DNA of 64,000 bases from Deltaproteobacteria bacterium (GCA_016713535.1 JADJOY010000042.1:1-64000); one strand, 5' to 3'; shown: positions 42,445 through 51,862, counted from the stretch's first letter. A program made the numbers and translations. The notes: generated from the sequence alone by a model not told the origin.

Positions 42445-43938
42445 ATGCGTAAGCTGAAGGTCGTGTTCCTCGAGCGCCTCGCGATGGAGAAGCTCGGGCT
42501 GATGTACATCTCGGCGATGGTGCGACGCGCCGGGCACGAATCGCAGTTGTTCCTCGAAGGCGCCGAGGGAAGCCGGTTCCTCGACCGGGTCGTCGAGGCA
42601 CGACCGGACGTCGTGGCCTTCTCGGTCACGACCGGCATGCACCGATGGGCACTCGAGGTATCCGCTCGCCTCAAGGCGAGGATGGATACCAGGATCTTGT
42701 TCGGCGGACCTCACGCGTCTTACACGCCGGAAGTGATCGAGAAAGATCCGGTCGACCTGGTATGCCGGGGCGAGGGCGAAGAGGCGATCGTGGGCCTGCT
42801 CGAATGCCTCGCGGCTGGCGAGAGCCCGCGTAACGTTCCGAATTTGTGGGTGAAAGAAGAGGGCGTCGTGCATCGAAACGACGTCCGCCCGCTCACCCAG
42901 GACCTCGACGCGGTTCCCTTCCCTGACTGGGACCTCTACTACCGGTATCCGTACCTTCGCCGGCTTCGCTCGAAGCCCTTGCTCACTGGCCGCGGCTGCA
43001 GCTTCCAGTGCACGTTCTGCCACAACCACCTCGACATGCCGGTCTGCTCGGGCAAGGGCAACTGGGTCCGCAAACGGTCCCCCGAGAACGTGGTCGCCGA
43101 GATCCGCGAGTTGCGTCAGCGCTATCCCATCGAAGTCCTGAACCTCGAGCGTGATGACCACCTCACCATCCAGCGCGACTGGACCTTCGAGTTCCTCGAG
43201 GCGTATGCCAGGCAGGTCGACCTGCCCTTCGTGCTCCAATGCCGGCCGGAGACCATCGACCTGGAAACCGCTGATGCCCTGGCCCGCGCCCGCTGTGCCT
43301 CGGTCACGATCTCGTTCGAGACCGCGGACGCCCGCCTGCGCAACTCGCTTTTACGTAAGGAAATCAGTGACGAGGACGTAGTCCAGGCAGTGACGCTCCT
43401 AAAGGAGCGCGGAATCTTCGTGAAGACCTTGAACATGATCGGGCTTCCGGGCGAGGACCTCGACGGTGCGCTCGAGACCCTGGCGTTCAACGTCCGGCTC
43501 CGCCCTCAGTTCGCGCGCTGCTCGATTGCCACCCCGTTCCCGGGCACGCGCCTGTTCGAGCAGTCCGTGAGTGCCGGCATGCTCGCGCCGGACCACTCGT
43601 CCGAGGACTACTTCGAGGACTACTTCCAGAAGACCGTGCTCGACCATCCCGATGGCGCGCGCCTCGAAAACCTCCACAAGTTCTTCAGCATCGTCGTGAC
43701 GTTCCCCTGGATCCTTCCGCTGGTGAAGCTGCTGGTACGCCTTCCGCCGAATCCGGTCTTCTACCGCCTCTACCTCGCGGCCTTCGTTCTCTACGGCTCG
43801 TCCTTCGCCGGGCTCAGCGCACGCAACATCGTCGACCTGATCCGTTTCACGCCGAGCCCCCTACCCGCACCGAAGGCCGCGCGTCGGTCCTGGACGTTGC
43901 TCGCCGTTCTCGAGCGCTTCTCGTTCAACTTCGACTGA
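42445..43938 (+). CDS. B12-binding radical SAM protein
   Basis: A 497-residue enzyme with an N-terminal cobalamin-binding domain (LGLMYISAMVRRAGHESQLF, VVAFSVTTGMHRWALEV, ILFGGPHASYTPEVI) and a radical SAM domain whose 4Fe-4S cluster motif is GRGCSFQCTFCHN. ISFETADARLRNSLLRKEIS and VKTLNMIGLPGEDLDGALET follow, as in the P-methylase/anaerobic cyclase/hopanoid-type class B group. The C-terminal 120 residues are partly hydrophobic (FPWILPLVKLLVRLPPNPVF), suggesting a membrane-linked substrate such as a lipid. ATG 42445 is chosen as the start giving the family N-terminus. The AT-rich palindrome lies upstream. The exact product is unknown. Confidence 0.85.
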   Translation: MRKLKVVFLERLAMEKLGLMYISAMVRRAGHESQLFLEGAEGSRFLDRVVEARPDVVAFSVTTGMHRWALEVSARLKARMDTRILFGGPHASYTPEVIEKDPVDLVCRGEGEEAIVGLLECLAAGESPRNVPNLWVKEEGVVHRNDVRPLTQDLDAVPFPDWDLYYRYPYLRRLRSKPLLTGRGCSFQCTFCHNHLDMPVCSGKGNWVRKRSPENVVAEIRELRQRYPIEVLNLERDDHLTIQRDWTFEFLEAYARQVDLPFVLQCRPETIDLETADALARARCASVTISFETADARLRNSLLRKEISDEDVVQAVTLLKERGIFVKTLNMIGLPGEDLDGALETLAFNVRLRPQFARCSIATPFPGTRLFEQSVSAGMLAPDHSSEDYFEDYFQKTVLDHPDGARLENLHKFFSIVVTFPWILPLVKLLVRLPPNPVFYRLYLAAFVLYGSSFAGLSARNIVDLIRFTPSPLPAPKAARRSWTLLAVLERFSFNFD

Positions 43939-43964
43939 GCCGTCCCGTCGCTCTCGGCCGTGTC

Positions 43965-43980
43965 AGCCCCGCTTTGGGCT
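43965..43980. terminator. Short hairpin between convergent genes
   Basis: AGCCC, loop CGCTTT, GGGCT lies between the convergent radical SAM gene (stop 43938) and the membrane/propeller gene (stop 43982). The stem is only 5 bp, so it would be a weak terminator. Confidence 0.3.
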
Positions 43981-43981
43981 C

Positions 43982-45564
43982 TCAGCCGGCCGGACTCGCT
44001 TCCAGCTCCGGGGTGAACTCGATCACCCCGGCCGAGGTGGCCGCGATGACCTTACCGTCCCCGAGCGGCTCGAAGTAGCGGATCTTGCGGCCGAGGAACA
44101 CCCGTGCTCGTAGTTCGAGCGTGTCCGCATCGACCACGAAGAAGTGGCCGCGGACGAATCCGCCCACGTAGACCCGGCGGCGCGTCGGGTCTACCCGCAC
44201 CCAGCGGATCCCCGGCTCGAGCTCGAGCTCCCCGACGAGCGCGCCGTTCCTTCTGTCGACTCGGTAAAGCTTCCCCGACTGAAGGCTTGTCGAAAATAGA
44301 TAATGAGATCCGTCATCTGAAACTACTTTGTTGAAGTGATTGACGAAGGTCGCCTTGTTGAAGCGATCCGCTTGCAACCATTGTGGCAAATGTTCGTCAT
44401 AGAGCCTCAGAATCACCTCACATTGTTCACTTCCACCGAGATGGCAGCGCTCCAGGCGACCGTTGCGTACGATGAACGCCTCGCGACGAGCAGTCGAAAC
44501 GGAGAAGCCCATGATGGTGCCGCCATCCACGACGATCCGACACTCGTGCGTCCCGGGGTCGTACGAGGCGAGGTGCTCGCCGCCCGGGTAGCCGAGGAGG
44601 AGCGTTCGTTCCTGGTCGAAGTCGACCACCGTGGGGCCGGCGAAGCCACAGGACTCGAAAGGCTTGTCCACCTCGAAGGTCGACAGATCCACGCTCCAGA
44701 GCTTCTCCTGAACCATCTCGGGTACCCAGACCTTCCCGCGGCCGCAGTCGAGCGCGTACTGGTCGCCCGGAGGAAACCGGACCTCATGCCATGGATCGGC
44801 CGAACCCGATCGCAGGTAGATCGCATCCAAGGTCCCGACGATCCGGCTGTCGGTGGCACAGCCCCGCATCGCGACGCGTAGGTCGTGCCAGTTGATCGGC
44901 ATCCCGAAGCGCGACCCGAGCCCCGGATTCGGCCACGATGGCATCACCAGCCGGGCGCCCGGCAAAGCCGCCAGAACAGGCGTCGCGTCGGCTGTGGGTA
45001 GGAGCCAGAAGAGCAGTGCTCGGAGCGCTACCGACGCCACCAGCACCGCCGCCCCCACGCCAGGCAGCTCAGCCGCCGCCCAACCCGAGCTCCAACCAGC
45101 CACACGAAGAGCCAGAAGCCGAATCCCACCGAGACGAGGATCGCGCCCCGAGTGAGCGGTCCAGGTGGCATCGGCGGCGCTGCCGCGAGGGGGACCGACA
45201 GGCAGGCGGCCAGCCCGACCGCGCGATGGCCGTGCTCTCGCACCCGGAAGGCGACCAGGCAGGCCACGACAGCGGCGGCGGCGGCGTAGCCCCAGTCGGA
45301 CGGAGCCAGGAAGGGGCCGAGGCGCCCCAGCGTGAACGTCGTAGCTGCCGCGACCGTCAGGTAGAGCACGGTCAGCAACCATCCGACGGCTGGCCTGCGC
45401 CGGCGTAGCGCGATTTCACCGAGCCACAGAAAGCCGACCACTGGCGCGAGTGGCAGGCTAGCGGGGAACCACACCAGGCCGCCGAAGAGCGTGGCACCGA
45501 ACCAGCGCCGCCAGAAGAACGAGCCCCGCCGCTCTTCGCGCCGAGCCCGCGAGCCCTCGGACAT
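43982..45564 (-). CDS. Membrane protein with C-terminal beta-propeller-like domain (one frameshift as read)
   Basis: About 527 residues. The N-terminal 200 residues are a bundle of hydrophobic helices (FGATLFGGLVWFPASLPLAP, WLLTVLYLTVAAATTFTLG, RGAILVSVGFGFWLFVWLVG). The frame breaks near 45090, and one missing G joins VGARVG to AAAELPGVGAAVLVA. The C-terminal 300 residues, probably periplasmic, look like a beta-propeller: repeated strands such as GRGKVWVPEMVQEKLWSVDL, VDFDQERTLLLGYPGGEHL, IRWVRVDPTRRRVYVGGFVR. Its ATG overlaps the stop of the upstream methyltransferase by one base (TGATG), so it is translated from the same message as that gene and the second radical SAM gene. A strikingly AT-rich patch (about 44281-44440) lies inside it. 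The function is unknown. Confidence 0.6.
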
Positions 45565-46334
45565 CACGCCGGCGTGCAGGCCACGAGGAGACAACCCTCG
45601 ATTCCTGGGTCCAGCCCAACCCGGTAGTTGGCGAAGAACAACCGCCGTGCCTCGGGGCTGCGAGCCAGCCACGCCAGCTGGCGCGGGACCGATCGCAACC
45701 AGTCCCCGAGCTCCTCGACCACCGTGGCGAGCTCCTGACGGATGGGGAAGCCCTCGGCGCGGATCACGTCGAACCCAGCTCCTCGCACCACCCTCTCCCA
45801 CTCGGACACCGTCAGCAGGTTCAGAGTCCGCTCCCCGAGTAGCCGCTGGAAGTCGGCCGCTGGTGGCACGTGGTCAGGTCGGCGCGCGATGTCGACGAGG
45901 CCGATCCGGCCGCCGGGGACGAGCACACGCGCAACCTCGGGCAACACCGCGTCGAGCGGCGCGGCATAGGCGACCGCCTCGAGAAGTACCGCATCGAAGC
46001 TGCCTGCGCGAAATGGCAACGCCATCGCGTCGGCTCGCACCAGGGGGAGACCCCGCGTGAACGAGTGCCGGCGCGCACGCCAGCGCGCTCGCCCCAGGCT
46101 ACGCCCCGAGCGGTCGAGCCCGATCACCAGAACCTCGTGTTCGGTCGCGACGAGCACGGCGCTCTTTGCCGATCCGCAGCCCACGTCGAGGACCCTGGCG
46201 CCGGGCGCCAGCTCCAGCGCGGACGCGAGCCGACGAGTCGATCCGCTCTGCCCGGCGTGCTGGGAGGCATCGCTGCGAGCCACCAGCCACTCCTGAAACT
46301 CGAGCGGACGCGCGTCAGGGCCCGTGCGCGCCAT
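45564..46334 (-). CDS. Class I SAM-dependent methyltransferase
   Basis: A 256-residue methyltransferase with motif I VLDVGCGSAKSAVLVA, an acidic strand-2 end IGLDRSGRSLG, RADAMALPFRAGSFDAVLLE (motifs II-III) and LPEVARVLVPGGRIGLVDIA. This layout is that of the Methyltransf_11/UbiE-like group. ATG 46334 gives the protein a natural start (ARTGPDARPLEFQEWLVARS). It follows the radical SAM gene by 46 bases and overlaps the membrane/propeller gene by one base, forming the middle of a three-gene operon. Action on the radical SAM product or on a lipid is an inference from that position. Confidence 0.8.
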   Translation of the reverse strand: MARTGPDARPLEFQEWLVARSDASQHAGQSGSTRRLASALELAPGARVLDVGCGSAKSAVLVATEHEVLVIGLDRSGRSLGRARWRARRHSFTRGLPLVRADAMALPFRAGSFDAVLLEAVAYAAPLDAVLPEVARVLVPGGRIGLVDIARRPDHVPPAADFQRLLGERTLNLLTVSEWERVVRGAGFDVIRAEGFPIRQELATVVEELGDWLRSVPRQLAWLARSPEARRLFFANYRVGLDPGIEGCLLVACTPA

Positions 46335-46380
46335 CCCGTCCTCAACGGCTCTCGACCAGACGCAAGCAGGTCGCGGTTGG

Positions 46381-47817
46381 TCAGGCCGGCAGCGCCTGGG
46401 GCGGCGGCAGCGGGCGTGCCGCCGGGACCACGACCAGACGCGCGCGGCGGAGGAGTCGGCGGACCAACTGCGGAATGGCGATCGGACCGACGTGTCGCAG
46501 CAGGCGTAGCGCGCGGGAGGGGCGCACATAGAACGTCAGCCACGCGGCCATCCAATAGAGACGCACCGCCCATTTCGGCATGTGTTGGGTTCCACTCATG
46601 ACCCGATCGTTGGCGAAGTCGCCCCATGAGATGTCCGCAGCCGGACGTGCGTGCAGGACATCCGAGACCCGCGTGCCGACGTGTGGGCTGAATCCGAAGA
46701 TCCACGCCGAATCGAGGTCGATCCGGGCGAGCAACCGGATCGTCTTCCATGCATCGGACAGCCGCTCCTCGGGGTAGCCCACGATGAAGAACCCTTCGGT
46801 GCGGATCCGCGTCTCTCGCCGCAGGATCCGCAGCGCGCTCTCGACGTCGTCCAGCGCGAAGCGCTTCCCCATCGCGTGGACGATGCGCTCCGAGCCGCTC
46901 TCGATTCCGAAGCCGACCTTCTCGCATCCCGCGGCGTCGAGGAGACGAGCGAGCGCCACGTCGATCGTATCGGCGCGGATGCCGTTCGACGCGGCATCCC
47001 ATCGTACGTTCACCCGCCGCCGCACCATCTCTTCGCAGAAGGCGTCCACGTAGCGGCGGTCGTTGGTGAACGCGTCGTCCGAAATCGAGAAGCCCTGCAC
47101 GCCGAAGACGTCGCGCAGGTGCTCGATCTCGTCGATCACGAACTCGACGCTGTGATGGCGGAGTTTCTTCCCCGAATTCACGGGAGCGGCGCAGAACGTA
47201 CAGGGGAACGGACAACCGCGGGTGGTGAGGATCGGAACGTAGGGAATCGGTCGGTCGAGCCAAGGCTCACGCTTCTGGAGCTCGACGTGCTCGCGCGGCT
47301 GGAGGAGATCCCAGGCCGGGAGGCCGAGTGCATCGAGGTCGTCGGGAAAGTCCTGCGCACCGACCAGCACGCCGGTTTCGGTCCGGCGCACGAGCCCGGG
47401 CACCCGAGAGAGGTCACTCCCCTCCGAGATCCCGTCGATGAGCATCGGCAGCGCACGCTCCGCCTCACCCACGATCGCGAAGTCGGCCTCGGGCAGGCTT
47501 TCGAGCGCCCGCGCGCGGAACCCCGAGACGTGCGGCCCCCCCGCGACGGTACGGACATCTCGTCTGGCGGACCGCGCCTCGACCATGTAGCTGCGAGCGC
47601 GACCGACCGTGTGATCGAAGACCTTCACACCGAACCAGTCCGGCTGGAATTCTACGACGCGCTCACGAACGCTGCGCGGCTTGCCGCGCATCTCGTCGAG
47701 CTCGGGGTCGGCGACCGCGACCTGATGTCCAGATCGACGTAGCGCCGTCGCCAGGTAGCCGAGCCCGATGTCGGGACCCGCCGTGGCCGGCAGCGTCTTG
47801 ATCAGCAGCACGCGCAC
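46381..47817 (-). CDS. B12-binding radical SAM protein
   Basis: A 478-residue class B radical SAM enzyme, second in the window but not a close copy of the one at 42445. The cobalamin domain reads GPDIGLGYLATALRRSGHQV and TVAGGPHVSGFRARALES; the cluster motif is TRGCPFPCTFCAAP; then VGFGIESGSERIVHAMGKRF and GFFIVGYPEERLSDAWKTIR. The C-terminus is hydrophobic and Arg-rich (LYWMAAWLTFYVRPSRALRL). The GTG start at 47817 has GAGG seven bases upstream. It heads the operon with the methyltransferase and membrane/propeller genes. The palindrome at 47841-47868 lies 24 bases upstream of the start. The substrate is unknown. Confidence 0.85.
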   Translation of the reverse strand: MRVLLIKTLPATAGPDIGLGYLATALRRSGHQVAVADPELDEMRGKPRSVRERVVEFQPDWFGVKVFDHTVGRARSYMVEARSARRDVRTVAGGPHVSGFRARALESLPEADFAIVGEAERALPMLIDGISEGSDLSRVPGLVRRTETGVLVGAQDFPDDLDALGLPAWDLLQPREHVELQKREPWLDRPIPYVPILTTRGCPFPCTFCAAPVNSGKKLRHHSVEFVIDEIEHLRDVFGVQGFSISDDAFTNDRRYVDAFCEEMVRRRVNVRWDAASNGIRADTIDVALARLLDAAGCEKVGFGIESGSERIVHAMGKRFALDDVESALRILRRETRIRTEGFFIVGYPEERLSDAWKTIRLLARIDLDSAWIFGFSPHVGTRVSDVLHARPAADISWGDFANDRVMSGTQHMPKWAVRLYWMAAWLTFYVRPSRALRLLRHVGPIAIPQLVRRLLRRARLVVVPAARPLPPPQALPA

Positions 47818-47840
47818 GTGGCCGCCTCGGATGGCGCTCG

Positions 47841-47868
47841 GCTCATGCAGCGCCGGGCGCGCATGAGC
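47841..47868. promoter_or_regulatory. 28-bp near-perfect palindrome
   Basis: GCTCATGC-A-GCGCC-G-GGCGC-GCATGAGC: an 8-bp outer stem, one bulged A, a 5-bp inner stem and a one-base centre. It lies between map (stop 47965) and the radical SAM operon start (47817), both on the minus strand. It could be the map terminator or an operator for the operon. Confidence 0.45.
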
Positions 47869-47964
47869 GACGCCGCGGCGCGAGGGCCGCGATCGTCGAG
47901 CGCGCGTTGGCCTGAGGAACCGTCACCGATGCGATGGGATCACGGCAGGGGGGCAGAACGGATC

Positions 47965-48843
47965 TTAGGGGCGCGTCCCTGCCGGGGTCAACGTACCGGC
48001 TTCCGGCAGCGGGACCTGCAGCGGGACCGAGGCTGGGGACGCGGCAAGATCGTCGCGCTCACGGTCGCTCAGCGTGAGAACCTCGACCCCGGAATCGGTC
48101 ACGATGACCGTGTGCTCGAACTGCGCGGACAGCGAGCGGTCGCGGGTCACGGCCGTCCAGCCGTCCGCGAGAACCTCGACGTGCCAGTCGCCGGCGTTGA
48201 TCATCGGCTCGATCGTGAACGTCATGCCGGGTCGCAGTCTCTCTCCGCTCCCGGGGCGTCCGACGTGATGTACGGTCGGGGCGGTGTGAAAGATCCGCCC
48301 AATGCCGTGTCCGGTGAAGTCGCGCACCACGGAGAATCCGCGCCCTTCCGCGAAGCTCTGGATCGCATGACCGACGTCACCGAGCGTCGCGCCCGGGCGC
48401 ACGGCGCGGATGCCTCTCCACAGCGCCTCGCGAGTCGTTTCGACGAGCCGGCGGGCAGCTAGCGAGGGACTCCCAACGTAGAAGGTTCTGGAGCTGTCGC
48501 CATGGAAGCCCTCCAGAACCGGTGTGACGTCGACGTTCACGATGTCACCGTCGCACAGCACCTGGTCGTCGCGAGGAATTCCGTGGCACACGACCTCGTT
48601 GATGGACGTGCAGACGTGTTTGGGGAACCCGCGGTATCCGAATGGCGCGCTCTCCGCGCCGGCAGCGCGGGTCGCTTCGTCCACCAACGCGTCGATCGCG
48701 CCGGTCGTGACGCCAGGACGGATCGCGGTCTCCACCAGATCGAGGAGGTGAGCCGCGATCCGGCCGACTTCCCGCATACGGTCCACCTGGAACGCGTTCA
48801 TCCGGATCGGCTTCGGCGGCTTTCGGAATTCGGACCTTCTCAT
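47965..48843 (-). CDS. map: Methionine aminopeptidase (type I)
   Basis: Removes the initiator Met from nascent proteins. The five metal ligands are all visible: Asp and Asp in VNVDVTPVLEGFHGDSSRTF, His in FTGHGIGRIFHTAP, Glu in MTFTIEPMINAGD and Glu in LSAQFEHTVIVT. HVCTSINEVVCHGIP is the usual conserved loop. The protein is 292 residues from ATG 48843, with a basic N-terminal extension (RRSEFRKPPKPI) before the catalytic domain. The C-terminal 25 residues are Pro-rich and untypical. It diverges from apaG across 286 bases. No adk, secY or ribosomal genes are adjacent, so this may be a second, stand-alone copy. Confidence 0.93.
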   Translation of the reverse strand: MRRSEFRKPPKPIRMNAFQVDRMREVGRIAAHLLDLVETAIRPGVTTGAIDALVDEATRAAGAESAPFGYRGFPKHVCTSINEVVCHGIPRDDQVLCDGDIVNVDVTPVLEGFHGDSSRTFYVGSPSLAARRLVETTREALWRGIRAVRPGATLGDVGHAIQSFAEGRGFSVVRDFTGHGIGRIFHTAPTVHHVGRPGSGERLRPGMTFTIEPMINAGDWHVEVLADGWTAVTRDRSLSAQFEHTVIVTDSGVEVLTLSDRERDDLAASPASVPLQVPLPEAGTLTPAGTRP

Positions 48844-49129
48844 GGCTTCGTGGGGCTTCGTCCGGTGGAATCGAAAGGGGCTCGGCGTCGCGCACCCGGA
48901 TCGGGAGTCGGATCGTGGTTCGATGCCGTCCTGACGCAGGCTCCGCTTCTCGCGCAATCTCGCATCGCCCACGGCCGACGGCCAGCCTGCCGGGCCAACG
49001 CCGCAGGCGCGGAGTCTCGCATGGCGCCCTCGCCCAAGTCGAGGCGCGACGGCACCTCTGGATTCGGTAGACGACCCCCCGGGGGCCGGTTACTCTCCGC
49101 CGCCTTCCGCACGGAGAAGCATATCCATC

Positions 49130-49519
49130 ATGGGCACCTCGGAAGCACTGACACGCGGCGTACGAGTTCGGGTGCGCTCGCAATACGTGCCCGAGCGATC
49201 ACAACCGCCACAGGGCGAGTGGTTCTTCACCTACTCGGTGAGGATCGCCAACGAGGGCGAGGAGCCGGTGCAGCTCGTCAGCCGTCATTGGATCATCACC
49301 GATGCGAATGGGCACGTCGAAGAAGTGAAGGGGCCCGGTGTCGTCGGCGAAACGCCGATCCTCGAGCCCGGCGACTTCTTCGAGTACACGTCCGCGTGCC
49401 CGTTGTCGACTCCGTTCGGTTCGATGCGCGGGACCTACCAGATGGTCACATCGAAGAACGACCGGTTCGACGCCGAGATCGCCGCTTTCTCGCTCAGCGA
49501 GCCCTATTCCATCAACTGA
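49130..49519 (+). CDS. apaG: Co2+/Mg2+ efflux-associated protein ApaG
   Basis: A 129-residue ApaG protein, a single fibronectin-III-like domain. Hallmarks are GEWFFTYSVRIANEGEEPVQ, LVSRHWIITDANGHVEEVKG, GVVGETPILEPGDFFEYTS and TPFGSMRGTYQMV. The family is linked to cobalt/magnesium homeostasis in enterobacteria, but its molecular activity is not settled. ATG 49130 gives the standard length. It converges on the acyltransferase operon (29-base gap), with no apaH or rsmA nearby. Confidence 0.9.
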   Translation: MGTSEALTRGVRVRVRSQYVPERSQPPQGEWFFTYSVRIANEGEEPVQLVSRHWIITDANGHVEEVKGPGVVGETPILEPGDFFEYTSACPLSTPFGSMRGTYQMVTSKNDRFDAEIAAFSLSEPYSIN

Positions 49520-49548
49520 TGGATCGTGTCGCCCGGACCGGCGCCACG

Positions 49549-50475
49549 TCAGTAGAGCTTGGGATCGCCGACCGGGCGAGTCTTCCATCGTCGGTGACCC
49601 CAGAGCCATTGCTCCGGAAACCGGCGAATGACGTCCTCGGTGACCCGAGCGACCTCCTGCGTCGTCGTGATCGCATCCTCGCGTGGATGACCGGTGGACA
49701 CCGGTTCGATGACCGGCCCTACGTGGATCGTGTGGAAACCGTCGGTGTCGCGTGAAATGAAGGCCGGCACGATCGCGGCCTTCGTCTTCAGCGCGAGCTT
49801 CGCGATGCTGACGTGAGTGCAGGCGGGCCGACCGAAGAACTGGACGAACTCGCCCTCCTCGCGGGTCGCATTCTGGTCTCCCAAGATGCCGAGCACGCCG
49901 CCGCTTCGCAACACCCGGAAGGCGTCCTTCCCGCTTCCCTTCTTGTCCAGCACCTCGTTTCCGAACCTACGTCGCATGTCGTTCAAGAGCTCGTAGACGA
50001 GGGGGCTGTCCATCGGGCGGGCGAGGAAGCTGAGCGGATGTCCGTGCGCGCTGTGCGCGAGGGCCATGAGGTCGAAGTTGCCGACGTGTCCGGTGAGGAT
50101 CACCACGGGTCGGCCTGCGGCTCGGATGCTCTCGTAGACCTCGACTCCGTCGTACCGCACTCGAGCCCGGATCTCCTCGGCGCTCGCGCGCGCCATGTGC
50201 GCGACCTCGATCGTGCTCGCGACGACGTGTGCGTACATGCCACGGATGATGCGGTCGGCGCCGCCGAGCTCGACGAGCCGATCGCCGAACGCCAGCTCGA
50301 GATTGACTCGCGCGATTCCACGGTGCCGGCGGTCGAGAGCGACGACGAGCGGCACGGCCAGTCGCCCTATCCGCGGCGCCCAGCTCCACGGGATGAAACG
50401 GAACAGCCAGAACATCGCTCTGGCGGCCGCGAGCTCGGCTCGAGCCTGAAGGCTCTCGGGCGCGCGCTCAGCCAT
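49549..50475 (-). CDS. LpxL/HtrB-type lysophospholipid acyltransferase
   Basis: A 308-residue member of the lipid A late-acyltransferase family. The catalytic H-x4-D motif is LTGHVGNFDLMAL; GILGDQNATREEGEFVQFFG and EQWLWGHRRWKTRP are the other family blocks. An N-terminal hydrophobic segment (AMFWLFRFIPWSWAP) would anchor it in the inner membrane. In LpxL/LpxM the enzyme adds a secondary acyl chain to lipid A; related enzymes acylate other glycolipids. It is the last gene of a three-gene operon, and its ATG overlaps the preceding gene's stop by 8 bases (50468-50475). No other lipid A genes are near, which favours a different lipid as substrate. Confidence 0.85.
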   Translation of the reverse strand: MAERAPESLQARAELAAARAMFWLFRFIPWSWAPRIGRLAVPLVVALDRRHRGIARVNLELAFGDRLVELGGADRIIRGMYAHVVASTIEVAHMARASAEEIRARVRYDGVEVYESIRAAGRPVVILTGHVGNFDLMALAHSAHGHPLSFLARPMDSPLVYELLNDMRRRFGNEVLDKKGSGKDAFRVLRSGGVLGILGDQNATREEGEFVQFFGRPACTHVSIAKLALKTKAAIVPAFISRDTDGFHTIHVGPVIEPVSTGHPREDAITTTQEVARVTEDVIRRFPEQWLWGHRRWKTRPVGDPKLY

Positions 50476-51862
50476 CGAGGGTCGGCACGGAAAGCAACGC
50501 AAACAACTCGTCCCGGATGCGCCCGAGGAGCTCGTCCGCTTCGATACGAGCGAGGCCCCCCTCGGCGAAGCTCATCTCCATCTGCACTTCGTTCCGGTAC
50601 GTGTACATCGCGAGCGTGGCGGGCATGGGGTAGCCGCACTGGTACACGTGACGAGTGTAGAGGACGCGAGCGCCGCCGATGTGTTCCGCCGTCGAGCCGT
50701 CAGGGCGCTGCCAGATCGGTCCCACGTTGCTCACCGTCAGCGTCGGGGTCGTCCGCGCCACGCTCCTGCGGGTGAGCACCGAACGCATCGAACGGACGAC
50801 CCACCGGTACGGCAGGCCGAAGAGCATCATGGATCTCGCCAGGGTGACGAGTGGCAGAGGTGTCGCCTTGAGCGCGCGAGTCTGGGCGCGGATTGCGTGA
50901 ATGAGCTCGTCGCGGTCGTCCAGCCACCGCGCGGACACGTGGATCTCGACCGCGATCCCTTGGTTCGCGACGCTCTCGCGTGGATCGAGGTGACGGTAGG
51001 CTCGCAGGTTCATCGGCACCGCGAGCGTCACCTTTCGCATCCGGACGTTTCGGTGCCTGGCGTACGCCACCACCGCGCGAGCCACCGCCGCGAGCACCGC
51101 GTCGTTGAACGAGATCGCGCGTGCGCGTGCAGCTGCCCGCACCTCGGCAAAGCGGTCGCTCGGAATGACCCGCTTGACGCTCAGCGTCGGGCTTCGCCGG
51201 CTCCTCCAGCGTACCGGCAGCGGCTCGTTCACGCGCGGGCGGTTCCACCGCCCCACGCGCGAGTGAGCGATCCACGCCGCGAGCATTCCGCGAAGGCCCA
51301 CCGCCCGGAAGTACTGCCCCATCCCACGCGGCGCGATCGCCTTCTGCCGGCGGTCTGGGCGCAATCCCCGCGCGAGCTCGTCGACGATCTCCACCAGGTC
51401 CTGACTCAGGACGGCGAGGGCGATGCCGTCGAGAGCGGAATGGTGGATGCGGATCAGTAACCCGGTCTCGCTGCCTCGGCCTTCGACGATCACGAGCTCG
51501 ATGGGAGGTTGCCGCTCGAGATCCATCGGCCGGTTGCCATGCTCCTCGAGCGCCCGGTCGAGTCGTTCGGCAAAGCTCTCTTCGACGCCCCCTGACGCCT
51601 GCGCCTCGACCACGAACACAGGGCCGAACTCGCGCTCGTAGACTTCCTTCCAAGCGAACCCCGACCAGCCGTGCTCGAGCCAGCGGCGGCGCACCAGCAC
51701 CGATCGGACGATGGGGTACCGGTCGCCGAGGATGTTCCACGCCTCGCGCACCAGCTCGCGCGGCAACCGGCCCTCGAAACCGATCGCGAAGGCGGCGCCG
51801 AGACCCAACCCAGCCTCGTGCGCGGCCAGGAAGAATCGCTCGATCACGCTCAGGACTTGCAT
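50468..51862 (-). CDS. Condensation-superfamily acyltransferase with intact HHxxxDG (WS/DGAT- or PapA-like)
   Basis: A 464-residue protein of the CAT/condensation superfamily. LSVIERFFLAAHEAGLGLGA opens the N-terminal half. The catalytic motif RIHHSALDGIAL has both His residues, the Asp and the Gly. The C-terminal half has FNDAVLAAVARAVVAYARHR, TLAVPMNLRAY and TPTLTVSNVGPIWQRPDG, the solvent-channel regions. Relatives make wax esters, triacylglycerols or mycobacterial polyketide esters. ATG 51862 is chosen; it overlaps the upstream gene by 13 bases, and the stop overlaps the downstream LpxL-like gene by 8 bases. Donor and acceptor are unknown. Confidence 0.75.
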   Translation of the reverse strand: MQVLSVIERFFLAAHEAGLGLGAAFAIGFEGRLPRELVREAWNILGDRYPIVRSVLVRRRWLEHGWSGFAWKEVYEREFGPVFVVEAQASGGVEESFAERLDRALEEHGNRPMDLERQPPIELVIVEGRGSETGLLIRIHHSALDGIALAVLSQDLVEIVDELARGLRPDRRQKAIAPRGMGQYFRAVGLRGMLAAWIAHSRVGRWNRPRVNEPLPVRWRSRRSPTLSVKRVIPSDRFAEVRAAARARAISFNDAVLAAVARAVVAYARHRNVRMRKVTLAVPMNLRAYRHLDPRESVANQGIAVEIHVSARWLDDRDELIHAIRAQTRALKATPLPLVTLARSMMLFGLPYRWVVRSMRSVLTRRSVARTTPTLTVSNVGPIWQRPDGSTAEHIGGARVLYTRHVYQCGYPMPATLAMYTYRNEVQMEMSFAEGGLARIEADELLGRIRDELFALLSVPTLDG

